64,000 nucleotides of DNA from Streptococcus mitis B6 (GCF_000027165.1 NC_013853.1:1364001-1428000), one strand, 5' to 3'. Numbered from the stretch's first letter, positions 43,535 through 53,671 are shown. A program made the numbers and translations. Notes: generated by a model not told the origin, from the letters alone.

Positions 43535-44350
43535 TTATTTCCAGCTTAAAATAGCACTCAAGCCATAGTGATCACTAACTTGTGGACTCTTGTTGCCATC
43601 AAATACGACATGTAATTTTTCCACCGCTAACTCTTTGGTAGTAAAAACATAGTCGATTCGAAGGGGTTCTGTGTTCCCCTTCCAGCCATCAATTTCTGGT
43701 GGAACAGTATAGCTACCACTTTTCTCTTGAGCAACTTCAAATGCGTCTTGTAAGCCTAATGGACTAGCTAAAATAGCTTGGTAACCTTCCTGACCAGCTG
43801 GGTTGTTGAAATCTCCAGCAAGCAAAAGCGGCTTGTTCAATTCTTTCAAGACAGCCTCAAATCGTGCCCATTCTTCTTGAAAACCTTTATCCCACCAAGA
43901 AAGGTGGACACTGGCAACGGCAAGTTCCTTACCATCAACTACAGTTTCAGCCAGGGCAACACGACGAGTATGATAGTCTGTTGGATCATCCACATCTGAA
44001 ACCAAAATTTCTCTTGCTTCAATAGGTGTTTTAGACAAGATAGCCACACCTTCATGGTAGCGGTCATAACCGATATGGTTATAGGCCCAAGTCCAGTAGT
44101 AATTTTTTCCTTGCTCTGACAACTTTTCAACTAAAAGTCTTACATAATGGTCTTGGTGAATAGGCTCAGCTGCTGGTAAAGCTTGATAAAAGTCATTAAC
44201 CTCCACCTCTGGAGAGGTGATCTCCTGATTGATTTCTTGGAAACAAATCAAATCATAGTCCTTTTCAAGAATATCCTCAAGCAAAAATTGGAATTTTTCC
44301 TCAGCTTCTTTTTCCATCCAACTGTGAGTATTGAGTGTTAAAAATTTCAT
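43535..44350 (-). CDS. Endonuclease/exonuclease/phosphatase-family protein
   Basis: 271 residues of the EEP fold: MKFLTLNTHSWM (first Asn), CFQEINQE (Glu), VASVHLSWWD, LLAGDFNNPAG (Asp-x-Asn) and RIDYVFTTKEL, VSDHYGLSA (Asp-His). No signal peptide. The substrate is unknown; sphingomyelinase-like or nucleic-acid phosphodiesterase roles are possible. It lies 52 bp downstream of the PTS gene, with a GGGAGA site, and may share its transcript. Confidence 0.85.
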   Translation of the reverse strand: MKFLTLNTHSWMEKEAEEKFQFLLEDILEKDYDLICFQEINQEITSPEVEVNDFYQALPAAEPIHQDHYVRLLVEKLSEQGKNYYWTWAYNHIGYDRYHEGVAILSKTPIEAREILVSDVDDPTDYHTRRVALAETVVDGKELAVASVHLSWWDKGFQEEWARFEAVLKELNKPLLLAGDFNNPAGQEGYQAILASPLGLQDAFEVAQEKSGSYTVPPEIDGWKGNTEPLRIDYVFTTKELAVEKLHVVFDGNKSPQVSDHYGLSAILSWK

Positions 44351-44369
44351 TCTTTTCTCCCAAAATAAG

Positions 44370-44395
44370 AGGTTGGAATACAGCTTCCAACCTCA
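44370..44395 (-). terminator. Hairpin between ptsG and the EEP gene
   Basis: Stem GAGGTTGGAA/TTCCAACCTC, followed by TTATTTT on the reverse strand. It is a leaky terminator or a processing site. Confidence 0.55.
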
Positions 44396-44401
44396 AGTAT
44401 A

Positions 44402-46582
44402 TTACAATTCTACTTTAGCAACTGCTGTTTTAGCTGCAAGAGAACCTGTTTGTTCTAATTTAACTGATTTAATTGCATCACCATTTGTGAAGACAACCAC
44501 TGTTGAAGTTTCACGACCTGCTGCACGGATAGCATCCAAGTCAGCTGTGACAAGAAGATCACCTGCTGCAACTTTTTGTCCTTCAGCAACATGAACTGTA
44601 AATGGTTTTCCTTCGAGACTTACTGTGTCCAAACCAATGTGAACCAATACTTCAAGACCTGCTTCAGTCACAAGACCAAGAGCATGTTTTGTAGGGAAGA
44701 TGCTTGATACAGTACCTGAAACTGGAGATACAATGTTCCCATTTGCAGGTTCTACCGCAAATCCATCACCCATCATTTTTTGAGCAAATACTGGATCTTT
44801 TACTTGTTCCAAAGCAATAACTTGACCGTCTGCTACTGAGTAAACTTCCTCAGTAAGACCTTTGAATTGAACAGTATTTTGTTGCGCTTCAGTCATTTGA
44901 CTTGGAAGAGTTTCAGGAATGATTTCACCTGAATCAAGGATATCTTGGATATCAGATTTCAATACATCTGCTTTTGGACCGTAGATAGCTTGAACTCCTT
45001 GTCCTTTCATGACAAGACCCATAGCTCCTTCTGCTTTCCATTGTTCTGCATCACCGACTTTGTCAGCATCTTTTACAGTTACACGAAGACGAGTCATACA
45101 TGCATCCACATCAACGATGTTTGCACGTCCACCAAGAAGGTTGATAATGTTTACAGCTTGAGAACCTGCTGCAACTTTCACTTCGCTGCCAGCTTCTTCT
45201 GAACCTTCAGCAGTTTCGTAGTTTCCGTTACGTCCTGGAGTTGCGTAGTTGAATTTTTGAATCATGAAGTTTGCGATAAAGTACATGATTACGGCAAAGA
45301 GAACAGTTACCCAGATAAAGTTAACAATATCCATACCGATACCAGCGCTAATCGCAATAGGTGTACGAGTCAAGAACTCGATTGAACCGAATGAGTGCAT
45401 ACGTAGGTTTACTACGTCAGCCATAGCGAAGGCAGCACCTTGAACAAGTGAGTAAACAAGATACATAGGTGTTGCTACAAACATGAACATGTATTCGATT
45501 GGTTCAGTAACCCCTGTCAAGAATGTTGCAAGAGCTGTCGCAATCATCATACCTTTGTATTTATGTTTCTTGTCAGCATCAACATTACGGTAGATAGCCA
45601 CAATCACACCCATCAAGATACCGAATGAACCGATCATTTGTCCAACTTTGAAACGAGCTGGGTGAACAGTATCTAACAAGTGTTGGTATTGAGTAGCATC
45701 AGTACCTTTAAGGTTTACAAGGTCTGTTACCCATGCAAGCCAAAGTGGATCTTGACCAAATACTTGGCTACCTTTTGCTGCACCAGTTAAGACCTCATAA
45801 GTACCACCAAGAGCTGTGTAGTTCATTGGGATAGTCAACATGTGGTGAAGACCAAATGGTAAGAGCAAACGTTCCAATGTACCATACAAGAATGGTGCAA
45901 GGATTGGAGCAGTTTCTTGTGAGTTAGCAATCCAGATACCAAAGCTATTGATACCTGTTTGAACTACTGGCCAGAAAGCAGCAAGTACAATTGCAGCAAT
46001 TATTGAACGAAGAATAACTACAAACGGTACAAAACGTTTTCCGTTAAAGAATGAAAGTGCATCAGGAAGCTTACGGAAGTTGTAGTATTTGTTGTAAGCA
46101 GTTGCTCCAATAAAACCTGAAATAATCCCTACGAACACACCCATGTTAAGTGCTGGGGCTTCCATAACACTAATGAAGTAATCAGCAACTTTGATTGATC
46201 CACCAAAGAGAGTTGTTACCATAGCATCTGGATTTTTCAACATATCGCCTGATACGCCAAAGATTGTACCAGTGATACGGTTAATCAAGATGAAGGCAAG
46301 ACCAGCGGCGAAAGCACCACCAGCACGTTCTTTAGCCCAGCTACCTCCAATGGCTAGGGCGAACAAGATATGAAGGTTAACGATAACCCCCCAACCGATT
46401 TGTTCTAGTACACCACCAGTAATAACAAGTGGTGCAAAGGTTGGGTTAATCATCACGATAGACTTACCGATTGAAATCATCAAACCAGCAGCCGGCATAA
46501 CAGCGATAACCACCATCAAAGCCTTACCGAATTTTTGCCAAAACTCGAAAGACAAGACATTTTTGAATGTATCTTTCATCAT
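44402..46582 (-). CDS. ptsG: PTS glucose-type enzyme IICBA
   Basis: 726 residues. The IIC membrane domain (about 1-440) has GFHHM-type GLHHMLTIPMN and many helices. The IIB domain (about 485-560) has the phospho-Cys motif DACMTRLRVTV. The IIA domain (about 590-726) carries VLVHIGLDTVSLEG with the phospho-His. This C-B-A order and the family resemblance support glucose transport, though related sugars are possible. AAGGAG precedes the ATG; a cre-like palindrome lies in the leader. Confidence 0.92.
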   Translation of the reverse strand: MMKDTFKNVLSFEFWQKFGKALMVVIAVMPAAGLMISIGKSIVMINPTFAPLVITGGVLEQIGWGVIVNLHILFALAIGGSWAKERAGGAFAAGLAFILINRITGTIFGVSGDMLKNPDAMVTTLFGGSIKVADYFISVMEAPALNMGVFVGIISGFIGATAYNKYYNFRKLPDALSFFNGKRFVPFVVILRSIIAAIVLAAFWPVVQTGINSFGIWIANSQETAPILAPFLYGTLERLLLPFGLHHMLTIPMNYTALGGTYEVLTGAAKGSQVFGQDPLWLAWVTDLVNLKGTDATQYQHLLDTVHPARFKVGQMIGSFGILMGVIVAIYRNVDADKKHKYKGMMIATALATFLTGVTEPIEYMFMFVATPMYLVYSLVQGAAFAMADVVNLRMHSFGSIEFLTRTPIAISAGIGMDIVNFIWVTVLFAVIMYFIANFMIQKFNYATPGRNGNYETAEGSEEAGSEVKVAAGSQAVNIINLLGGRANIVDVDACMTRLRVTVKDADKVGDAEQWKAEGAMGLVMKGQGVQAIYGPKADVLKSDIQDILDSGEIIPETLPSQMTEAQQNTVQFKGLTEEVYSVADGQVIALEQVKDPVFAQKMMGDGFAVEPANGNIVSPVSGTVSSIFPTKHALGLVTEAGLEVLVHIGLDTVSLEGKPFTVHVAEGQKVAAGDLLVTADLDAIRAAGRETSTVVVFTNGDAIKSVKLEQTGSLAAKTAVAKVEL

Positions 46583-46607
46583 TCAAATCTCCTTTATTTT
46601 TATTTAG

Positions 46608-46676
46608 GCAAACGTTTTACGAAAACGTTTGCACTTAACTATGTATTCATTATACCACTTTAATTTTTTTTGTAAA
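46608..46676 (-). promoter_or_regulatory. ptsG promoter and cre-like palindrome
   Basis: Reverse strand TTTACA (46671-46676), 16 bp, TATAAT (46649-46654). Downstream lies a 25-bp palindrome with arms GCAAACGTTTT/AAAACGTTTGC (46608-46632), two overlapping cre-like sequences, between promoter and start. Confidence 0.65.
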
Positions 46677-46711
46677 GGCTTTTATAAAAAAAATAGAGTT
46701 TTTTCTAAAAT

Positions 46712-48254
46712 CGTAACTTCTCAAAGTAACTTCCATCTCTCTCCCAAAACTGGAAGTTAGTCTCAGACGATGAATTATGCTAGAATTAAGTCTGAGACTT
46801 TTCGTGAGGAGGTACCTCATGACGAAAAAACAAAAACATCTCACTCTAGAAGACCGTATTGACATCCAAACTGGAATCAGCCAACAGGAGACTTTCCGTT
46901 CCATCGCTGAGAAGATGGGGAAAGACCCGTCAACGATTTCAAAGGAAATCAAGCGCAATCGCATCATGCATCCAACATCCGTCAAATCTGATTGCACGGA
47001 TTGCCCTCTTCTCAAAAAAGCTCCTTATGTCTGTAACAACTGTCCAAAAAAGAGGACGGATTGTGGGTTTAACCGCTATCTTTACTACGCGAAAAAGGCA
47101 CAGGAGCAGTACGAGACTATGTTGAGGGAATCCAGACAGGGAATTCCCCTAAACAAGGAAAGTTTTTATCAGATGGACAAGGTCTTAACCCAAGGCATCC
47201 AGAAGAAACAAAGCATCTACCATATCATTCAGACACATAACCTACCTGTGTCGAAAGCTACGGTGTATCGGCATGCCAAGCTGGGCTATCTGACAGCCAA
47301 GCCCATTGATTTCCCTCGGATGGTCACGTTCAAGGAACGCAGAAAATCCAGAAAAGTAGCTATTCCCAAAGAGCTGAAAATTGGGCGGACCTATCAAGAT
47401 TTCCAAGAGTTACGAGAAACAGATGATTTCTTCAAATGGTTGGAAATGGACACGGTCATCGGCAGACCTGGTGGAAAGCTACTGCTCACCTTCAACGTTT
47501 CCTTCTGCAACTTCCTCTTCGCCCTGCTTTTGAACAACAAGACCGCTCTGGAGGTCGCCACTAAATTCGCAGCTTTGAAAGAAAGAGTCATGGACGGAGG
47601 GTGTGCGTTCCATCAGCTGTTCCCTGTCATTCTCACAGACAACGGATCTGAGTTCGCCTATGTGGAGGAGCTTGAGCGAGACATTGATGGGAAGTCTCAC
47701 CTCTACTTCTGCGACCCTAGCCGTCCTGACCAGAAGGGGCGGATTGAGAAGAACCATACGGTTTTGCGAGCCATTCTTCCCAAGGGCACTTCCTTTGACC
47801 AGCTGACTCAGAAAGACGTCAATCTAGTCATTTCCCATGTCAATTCCTTGAAACGAGAAGAGTTTCAAGGAAAATCTGCTTACGACATCTTCACCTTCAC
47901 CTTTGGCGAGGACATCGCTGCTCTTCTGGGTTGCCAATTTGTCAAACCAGAAGACACACACCTATCACCTGATTTATTGAAATAAAGGGAATTTTCCCCT
48001 CTAACTACACATCTTATCACCATCGAAAAGTCTCACACTAAACGCTAGCAACTGGAATTTACTCTAAGACGACTCTGTTTTAGGGCTATTTGTCGTGCAC
48101 TTTTTTCTGAGTCTTTTCGCTTTTGAACCCTTATATATCAAGAAAAAGAAAACCAGTGGAAGTTAGTCTAAGACGGATTTCCACTGATTTCACGCGTTTT
48201 TCTCATACTAAAAGCTAGGTTGTGGGAAACTGGAAGTTAGTTTTAGAAGTTACC
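46712..48254 (+). mobile_element. IS30-family element, copy 1
   Basis: 1,543 bp, bounded by 13-bp direct repeats TTTTTTCTAAAAT (46699-46711 and 48255-48267). Both ends begin with imperfect inverted repeats GTAACTTCT.AAA..TAACTTCCA. It contains one transposase and about 270 bp of non-coding sequence at the right end with repeated TGGAAGTTAGTCTAAGAC motifs. It lies between ptsG and ftsX. Confidence 0.9.
46819..47985 (+). CDS. IS30-family transposase, copy 1
   Basis: 388 residues from the ATG at 46819 (AGGAGGTACCTC upstream); an in-frame start 42 bp earlier lacks a site. N-terminal helix-turn-helix (SIAEKMGKDPSTISKEIKRN), a Cys-rich segment (CTDCPLLKKAPYVCNNCPKK), and the rve domain with LEMDTVIG, LTDNGSEF and GRIEKNH as the DDE triad. 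Intact, so potentially active. Copies 2 and 3 differ at only a few positions. Confidence 0.92.
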   Translation: MTKKQKHLTLEDRIDIQTGISQQETFRSIAEKMGKDPSTISKEIKRNRIMHPTSVKSDCTDCPLLKKAPYVCNNCPKKRTDCGFNRYLYYAKKAQEQYETMLRESRQGIPLNKESFYQMDKVLTQGIQKKQSIYHIIQTHNLPVSKATVYRHAKLGYLTAKPIDFPRMVTFKERRKSRKVAIPKELKIGRTYQDFQELRETDDFFKWLEMDTVIGRPGGKLLLTFNVSFCNFLFALLLNNKTALEVATKFAALKERVMDGGCAFHQLFPVILTDNGSEFAYVEELERDIDGKSHLYFCDPSRPDQKGRIEKNHTVLRAILPKGTSFDQLTQKDVNLVISHVNSLKREEFQGKSAYDIFTFTFGEDIAALLGCQFVKPEDTHLSPDLLK

Positions 48255-48279
48255 TTTTTTCTAAAATTTTGTAGTAAAA

Positions 48280-48301
48280 AAGGAGATATTAAAATCTCCT
48301 T
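48280..48301 (-). terminator. ftsX terminator
   Basis: Stem AAGGAGAT/ATCTCCTT followed on the reverse strand by TTTTT. The IS30 copy 1 lies directly downstream. Confidence 0.75.
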
Positions 48302-48321
48302 AAATATACTTCTATTCTATT

Positions 48322-49248
48322 TTAGATTTTCAGGAATCGGCGCATAGAAATTCCAGATCCAATTGAACCGATAAAAATTCCAATCACAAATAATAAGACA
48401 ATCATCAGTGGACTGAATACTTCTGGTGATATCATTGAAAGGTTCTGACCAACCAATGACTTATTAACCGATTGGTAAACCATTTTATAAACAATAAGTA
48501 CCAGAACTGATGGAAGTGTTGCTCCAAGCAAACCGATGAAGGCACCTTCAAGCAAGAAAGGTCCGCGGATATAGCCGTTCTTAGCACCTACTAAACGCAT
48601 GATTTGAATTTCACGGCTTCGTGAAATGATGGTGATACGTATAGTATTAGAAATCAAGAACACTGCAATGAAAATCAATAATCCAGCGATAACTAGTCCC
48701 CAGACACGAATAAATGAGGCTAACTTAAACAAGCGTTCCGTATTAGCTCCACCATCTTGAACTTCTGATACACCTTCGATTTTTTTAGCCTCTTCTGCTA
48801 CTGTCTTTACATCACTTGGTGTATTGGTATCAACAATATATGCATCATAGAGAGGATTGGCGTCGCCTTCAAAGATTTTCCAGTTGTCCCCCATTGTCTC
48901 GGTTAATTTTTCGTATTGTTCTTCTTTACTTGAAAAAGTAACACTCTTAACAGTAGACATTCCCTTCAAAGCATTGTATACCTTGTGGTAGTCATTATTT
49001 GTAACAGTTTGACCTTCTTTTTCAATGGTCTCGCTATTATCAGCTACATCCTTACGAATATAAACCATCACTCGAACATTATTTTCAATATCTGTAGCTA
49101 GCTTCGCTGTATTGAAAATAACAGAAGCAAATATGGCAACCAAGGTCAAAGTAATCATGACTGAGCTGACAGCAGCCACTGTCATCCAACCATTTCGTTT
49201 CAAACTTTTTAGTGATTCAAATAAATGGCGAAAAAATCTACTAATCAT
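48322..49248 (-). CDS. ftsX: Cell-division ABC-type protein FtsX
   Basis: 308 residues from the ATG at 49246-49248 (MISRFFRHLFESLKSLKRNG), whose start overlaps the ftsE stop; longer in-frame starts lie inside ftsE. Four membrane helices: one near 22-45 and three in the last third, with a large extracellular domain (about 50-170) that in pneumococci activates the amidase PcsB. It forms a complex with FtsE to couple division with wall hydrolysis. Confidence 0.93.
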   Translation of the reverse strand: MISRFFRHLFESLKSLKRNGWMTVAAVSSVMITLTLVAIFASVIFNTAKLATDIENNVRVMVYIRKDVADNSETIEKEGQTVTNNDYHKVYNALKGMSTVKSVTFSSKEEQYEKLTETMGDNWKIFEGDANPLYDAYIVDTNTPSDVKTVAEEAKKIEGVSEVQDGGANTERLFKLASFIRVWGLVIAGLLIFIAVFLISNTIRITIISRSREIQIMRLVGAKNGYIRGPFLLEGAFIGLLGATLPSVLVLIVYKMVYQSVNKSLVGQNLSMISPEVFSPLMIVLLFVIGIFIGSIGSGISMRRFLKI

Positions 49249-49933
49249 CGTATCCATACTCTCCTTTTGATTCGTCACGAACGACACGGCCATTTTCAAT
49301 GGCAATGACACGGTGGCGCAAGGTATTTACAATCTGGCTATTATGAGTCGCCATTAAAATAGTTGTCCCTTGTAGGTTAATCCGTTCCAAGAGATTCATA
49401 ATTTCCCATGAATTATCCGGGTCCAGGTTTCCTGTTGGTTCATCGGCTATCAATACTTTGGGATTATTTACAATGGCACGTGCAATCGCAATCCGCTGTT
49501 GCTCTCCACCTGAGAGCTCATTTGGGAAAGAACGAACCTTGTGCTTCAACCCAACCAAGTCTAAAACTTCCATCACACGTTTTTTGATATTACGGCGATT
49601 TTCCCCGATTACTTCCATAGCGTAAGCAATATTTTCATAGACCGTTTTCTTTGGCAACAATTTATAATCCTGGAAGACAACCCCAACACTACGACGTAGA
49701 AGCGGGACGTCTTTCTTTTTGATCTTAACCAGATTAAAACCAGCAACTGATAGGCTTCCTTTATCGATTTTTACTTCACGATATAGAGAACGAATGAAGG
49801 TTGACTTCCCTGCTCCTGAAGGTCCTACAATGTAAGCAAATTCTCCCGGTTGAACGCTGACCGAAACACCGCGTAGGGCAGTCGTTCCGTTGTCGTATTT
49901 TTTGACGACATCTCTCATTTCAATGATTGACAT
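49241..49933 (-). CDS. ftsE: Cell-division ATPase FtsE
   Basis: 230 residues. Walker A GPSGAGKST, Q-loop FQDYKLL, signature LSGGEQQRIAIARA, Walker B LIADEPTGNLDPD, H-loop ATHNSQIV. The ATP-binding partner of FtsX; essential in pneumococci. Follows prfB by 17 bp, so prfB-ftsE-ftsX form one operon. Confidence 0.95.
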   Translation of the reverse strand: MSIIEMRDVVKKYDNGTTALRGVSVSVQPGEFAYIVGPSGAGKSTFIRSLYREVKIDKGSLSVAGFNLVKIKKKDVPLLRRSVGVVFQDYKLLPKKTVYENIAYAMEVIGENRRNIKKRVMEVLDLVGLKHKVRSFPNELSGGEQQRIAIARAIVNNPKVLIADEPTGNLDPDNSWEIMNLLERINLQGTTILMATHNSQIVNTLRHRVIAIENGRVVRDESKGEYGYDD

Positions 49934-49950
49934 GTGAGTTCCTTTCTATC

Positions 49951-51046
49951 TTAGCTGATTCGCCACTTGAGGTAGGCATCGATAAAACCATCTAGGTCCC
50001 CATCCATAACCTTATCTACCTGCGCAACTTCAAAGCTAGTTCGATGATCTTTTACCATAGTATAAGGTGTGAAGACATAAGAACGGATTTGGCTTCCCCA
50101 TGTGATTTCCTTTTTCTCACCTTTGAGGGAATCTACTTCCGCAGCTTTCTTTTCTTGCTCCATTTGATAGAGCTTAGCCTGTAACATCTTCATAGCTCGA
50201 TCTCTATTTCCATACTGGGTACGATCGACCGTTGACTGGACAACAGTCCCAGTAGGAATGTGTGTCAAACGCACTCCTGTTGAAACTTTATTGACGTTTT
50301 GTCCACCAGCACCACCTGAACGGAAGGTGTCCATCTTGATATCATCTTCACGGATTTCCACTTCAATGGTATCATCCAATTCTGGCATTACTTCTACAGA
50401 TGTGAAAGAGGTATGGCGACGTTTAGCAGAGTCAAATGGCGAGATTCGCACCAAACGGTGCACACCCATTTCTGACTTGAGGAGACCATAGGCATTAGGT
50501 CCTTCAAATGATAAGGTTACTGACTTGATACCAGCTTCATCTCCTGCTTGGTAATCCAATACTTCCACTTTAAAGCCTTTAGCATTTCCATAGCGAGTGT
50601 ACATACGAAGCAACATATCACCCCAGTCCTGAGCCTCAGTACCACCGGATCCTGGATGGATTTCCAAAATCGCATTATTATGGTCATAAGGTTCTGACAA
50701 GAGCAAGGTCATCTCGTAACTGGTCATCATCTTATCAAGTTCGGATAACTGCGTTACCAATTCTTCATGTACCGACTCATCTTCAGCTAAAAAGTCCAAT
50801 AAAATTTCAACTTCATCCTGCAACTCTTCCATTTTGTGGAAGGTGTTATAGGTGTTTTTTAATTCATTTAATTCTTGCGACGTTTTTTGGGCCGCGATAT
50901 TATCGTTCCAAAAATCAGGTTCTGTCATCTTGTTTTCCAAGATGGCAATCTCTTCCTCTAAACCTTCGAGGTCAAAGAGACCCCCTGAAAGAAGCTAATT
51001 TTTCACGATTTGCGTCAATTTTTTGACGAATTTCTGAAATGTCCAT
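49951..51046 (-). CDS. prfB: Peptide chain release factor 2 with programmed +1 frameshift
   Basis: The ATG at 51044-51046 (AAAGGAG upstream) starts [20 protein letters not shown]; after 24 codons TGA (50972-50974) ends the first frame. The site AGGGGGTCT CTT TGA C is the classical autoregulatory shift: an internal SD-like AGGGGG followed by CTT-TGA. A +1 shift reads [13 protein letters not shown] into the main frame. Total 364 residues, with GGQNVNK for peptidyl hydrolysis and the SPF recognition motif ([11 protein letters not shown]). Recognises UGA/UAA. Confidence 0.95.
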
Positions 51047-51135
51047 AAATACTCCTTTTTTATATCGTTTCATTATACCATAATCTATCATTTCTTTCCA
51101 TCTTTTGCTCTAATCCCTTATTAAACACAAAAAGA

Positions 51136-52678
51136 CGTAACTTCTCAAAGTAACTTCCATCTCTCTCCCAAAACTGGAAGTTAGTCTCAGACGATGAATT
51201 ATGCTAGAATTAAGTCTGAGACTTTTCGTGAGGAGGTACCTCATGACGAAAAAACAAAAACATCTCACTCTAGAAGACCGTATTGACATCCAAACTGGAA
51301 TCAGCCAACAGGAGACTTTCCGTTCCATCGCTGAGAAGATGGGGAAAGACCCGTCAACGATTTCAAAGGAAATCAAGCGCAATCGCATCATGCATCCAAC
51401 ATCCGTCAAATCTGATTGCACGGATTGCCCTCTTCTCAAAAAAGCTCCTTATGTCTGTAACAACTGTCCAAAAAAGAGGACGGATTGTGGGTTTAACCGC
51501 TATCTTTACTACGCGAAAAAGGCACAGGAGCAGTACGAGACTATGTTGAGGGAATCCAGACAGGGAATTCCCCTAAACAAGGAAAGTTTTTATCAGATGG
51601 ACAAGGTCTTAACCCAAGGCATCCAGAAGAAACAAAGCATCTACCATATCATTCAGACACATAACCTACCTGTGTCGAAAGCTACGGTGTATCGGCATGC
51701 CAAGCTGGGCTATCTGACAGCCAAGCCCATTGATTTCCCTCGGATGGTCACGTTCAAGGAACGCAGAAAATCCAGAAAAGTAGCTATTCCTAAAGAGCTG
51801 AAAATTGGGCGGACCTATCAAGATTTCCAAGAGTTACGAGAAACAGATGATTTCTTCAAATGGTTGGAAATGGACACGGTCATCGGCAGACCTGGTGGAA
51901 AGCTACTGCTCACCTTCAACGTTTCCTTCTGCAACTTCCTCTTCGCCCTGCTTTTGAACAACAAGACCGCTCTGGAGGTCGCCACTAAATTCGCAGCTTT
52001 GAAAGAAAGAGTCATGGACGGAGGGTGTGCGTTCCATCAGCTGTTCCCTGTCATTCTCACAGACAACGGATCTGAGTTCGCCTATGTGGAGGAGCTTGAG
52101 CGAGACATTGATGGGAAGTCTCACCTCTACTTCTGCGACCCTAGCCGTCCTGACCAGAAGGGGCGGATTGAGAAGAACCATACGGTTTTGCGAGCCATTC
52201 TTCCCAAGGGCACTTCCTTTGACCAGCTGACTCAGAAAGACGTCAATCTAGTCATTTCCCATGTCAATTCCTTGAAACGAGAAGAGTTTCAAGGAAAATC
52301 TGCTTACGACGTCTTCACCTTCACCTTTGGCGAGGACATCGCTGCTCTTCTGGGTTGCCAATTTGTCAAACCAGAAGACACACACTTATCACCTGATTTA
52401 TTGAAATAAAGGGAATTTTCCCCTCTAACTACACATCTTATCACCATCGAAAAGTCTCACACTAAACGCTAGCAACTGGAATTTACTCTAAGACGACTCT
52501 GTTTTAGGGCTATTTGTCGTGCACTTTTTTCTGAGTCTTTTCGCTTTTGAACCCTTATATATCAAGAAAAAGAAAACCAGTGGAAGTTAGTCTAAGACGG
52601 ATTTCCACTGATTTCACGCATTTTTCTCATACTAAAAGCTAGGTTGTGGGAAACTGGAAGTTAGTTTTAGAAGTTACC
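51136..52678 (+). mobile_element. IS30-family element, copy 2
   Basis: 1,543 bp with 13-bp direct repeats AAACACAAAAAGA (51123-51135 and 52679-52691). It sits between the prfB promoter and the terminator of the CBS-domain gene, antisense to both. Nearly identical to copies 1 and 3. Confidence 0.92.
51243..52409 (+). CDS. IS30-family transposase, copy 2
   Basis: 388 residues, the same as copy 1 except for one visible change (Ile to Val in SAYDVFTF). Its DDE residues and the helix-turn-helix are intact. See copy 1 for domains. Confidence 0.92.
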   Translation: MTKKQKHLTLEDRIDIQTGISQQETFRSIAEKMGKDPSTISKEIKRNRIMHPTSVKSDCTDCPLLKKAPYVCNNCPKKRTDCGFNRYLYYAKKAQEQYETMLRESRQGIPLNKESFYQMDKVLTQGIQKKQSIYHIIQTHNLPVSKATVYRHAKLGYLTAKPIDFPRMVTFKERRKSRKVAIPKELKIGRTYQDFQELRETDDFFKWLEMDTVIGRPGGKLLLTFNVSFCNFLFALLLNNKTALEVATKFAALKERVMDGGCAFHQLFPVILTDNGSEFAYVEELERDIDGKSHLYFCDPSRPDQKGRIEKNHTVLRAILPKGTSFDQLTQKDVNLVISHVNSLKREEFQGKSAYDVFTFTFGEDIAALLGCQFVKPEDTHLSPDLLK

Positions 52679-52679
52679 A

Positions 52680-52711
52680 AACACAAAAAGAAGCCTTTCG
52701 GCCTCCCTTCT
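52680..52711 (-). terminator. Terminator of the CBS-domain gene
   Basis: Reverse strand GAGGCCGAAAGGCTTC hairpin followed by TTTTTG. Its T-run is part of the IS30 copy 2 target duplication. Confidence 0.6.
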
Positions 52712-53367
52712 TACAAAACTTTTGCTGAAGTACGAGTAATCTCTTCTACTTGAATATTCTCTGACTCAAATTTTTCTTTCAAGGCTGGTAAATCAATTGA
52801 TCCTTCGATTTGAACTTCGATAATCACCTTACCATCTTTACGCGGAATATTAACTGTATGGGAAATATTCAAATTTTCTTCAACGATTAGAGAAACAATC
52901 TTACCAAGAACACCGACTTCATTTTCCGTAACAAAGCGTACACGAATTCCCTCTTCTCCATAACCAGCAATTTCAAGAAAGGCTTGGAAAACGTCACGGT
53001 CCGTAATAACCCCATAAACTTGATGGTTATCTACTACAGGAAGAATACCAATCTTATTTTTTAACATCAGATAAGTTGCATCCTCTAGACTCGCATAGCC
53101 TGAAACAGTAACAACATCGCGAATCATCACATCTTTTACTTTTGTCTTATTTAGAAGATAATTCATCTCATAGATAGAAAGACTGGTTGCTTTTGATGGA
53201 CTAGCTTGGGCAATGGTTCCTTCAGTTACCAAACCAACCAATTGATCATTTTCGATAACAGGCAAGCGGTGTAACCCTTGCTCTCTCATCAAATCTGCTG
53301 CGTGAGATACTGTTGTATCTGGACTAATATACACTACCTTGCGGGTCATAAAATCTTTAACTGCCAT
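52711..53367 (-). CDS. CBS-domain protein with C-terminal ACT-like domain
   Basis: 218 residues. Two CBS motifs (about 1-60 and 75-130: FMTRKVVYISPDTTVSHAADL, DVMIRDVVTVSGYASLEDATYL), then a region FVTENEVGVLGKIVSLIVEENLNISHTVNI with ACT-like character. It resembles AcuB-type proteins that sense adenine nucleotides. Function unknown. Follows the liv operon on the same strand. Confidence 0.85.
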   Translation of the reverse strand: MAVKDFMTRKVVYISPDTTVSHAADLMREQGLHRLPVIENDQLVGLVTEGTIAQASPSKATSLSIYEMNYLLNKTKVKDVMIRDVVTVSGYASLEDATYLMLKNKIGILPVVDNHQVYGVITDRDVFQAFLEIAGYGEEGIRVRFVTENEVGVLGKIVSLIVEENLNISHTVNIPRKDGKVIIEVQIEGSIDLPALKEKFESENIQVEEITRTSAKVL

Positions 53368-53478
53368 GAGACTTCTCCTTTTCTATTCTTATCCCTATTA
53401 TACAATCTTTTTGTAAAACTATCAAACGCTTACATTTCTTTTTCAAAATTCAGAAAAGTATGAATAAGCTAGTAAAAA

Positions 53479-53497
53479 GAGCTCTAAAATCGAGCTC
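53479..53497 (-). terminator. liv operon terminator
   Basis: Stem GAGCTC/GAGCTC followed by TTTTT on the reverse strand. Confidence 0.65.
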
Positions 53498-53499
53498 TG

Positions 53500-53671
53500 T
53501 GAATGACGGTAAGAAACGTTTCATTCGATTTTTTCAATTATTAGAAATTCATCTTTCAGTGTAGATGTAGATTTGTTTGCAATCTAAATATGCTGACTTA
53601 AACAATCCACTGTATTCTGATGATTGCTTCGCAATCTCCATCCGCAACCTAAACTAGTCTCCCAGACTAGT
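53500..53671. other. Intergenic stretch downstream of livF
   Basis: No gene. Two hairpins are visible: GATTGC/GCAATC (about 53613-53638) and AACTAGTCT/AGACTAGTT (about 53652-53674, overlapping the livF stop). Confidence 0.4.

Noticed and set aside
46650..47015. Reverse-strand frame across the left end of each IS30 copy
   Set aside because: Antisense to the transposase start; it recurs only because the element recurs.
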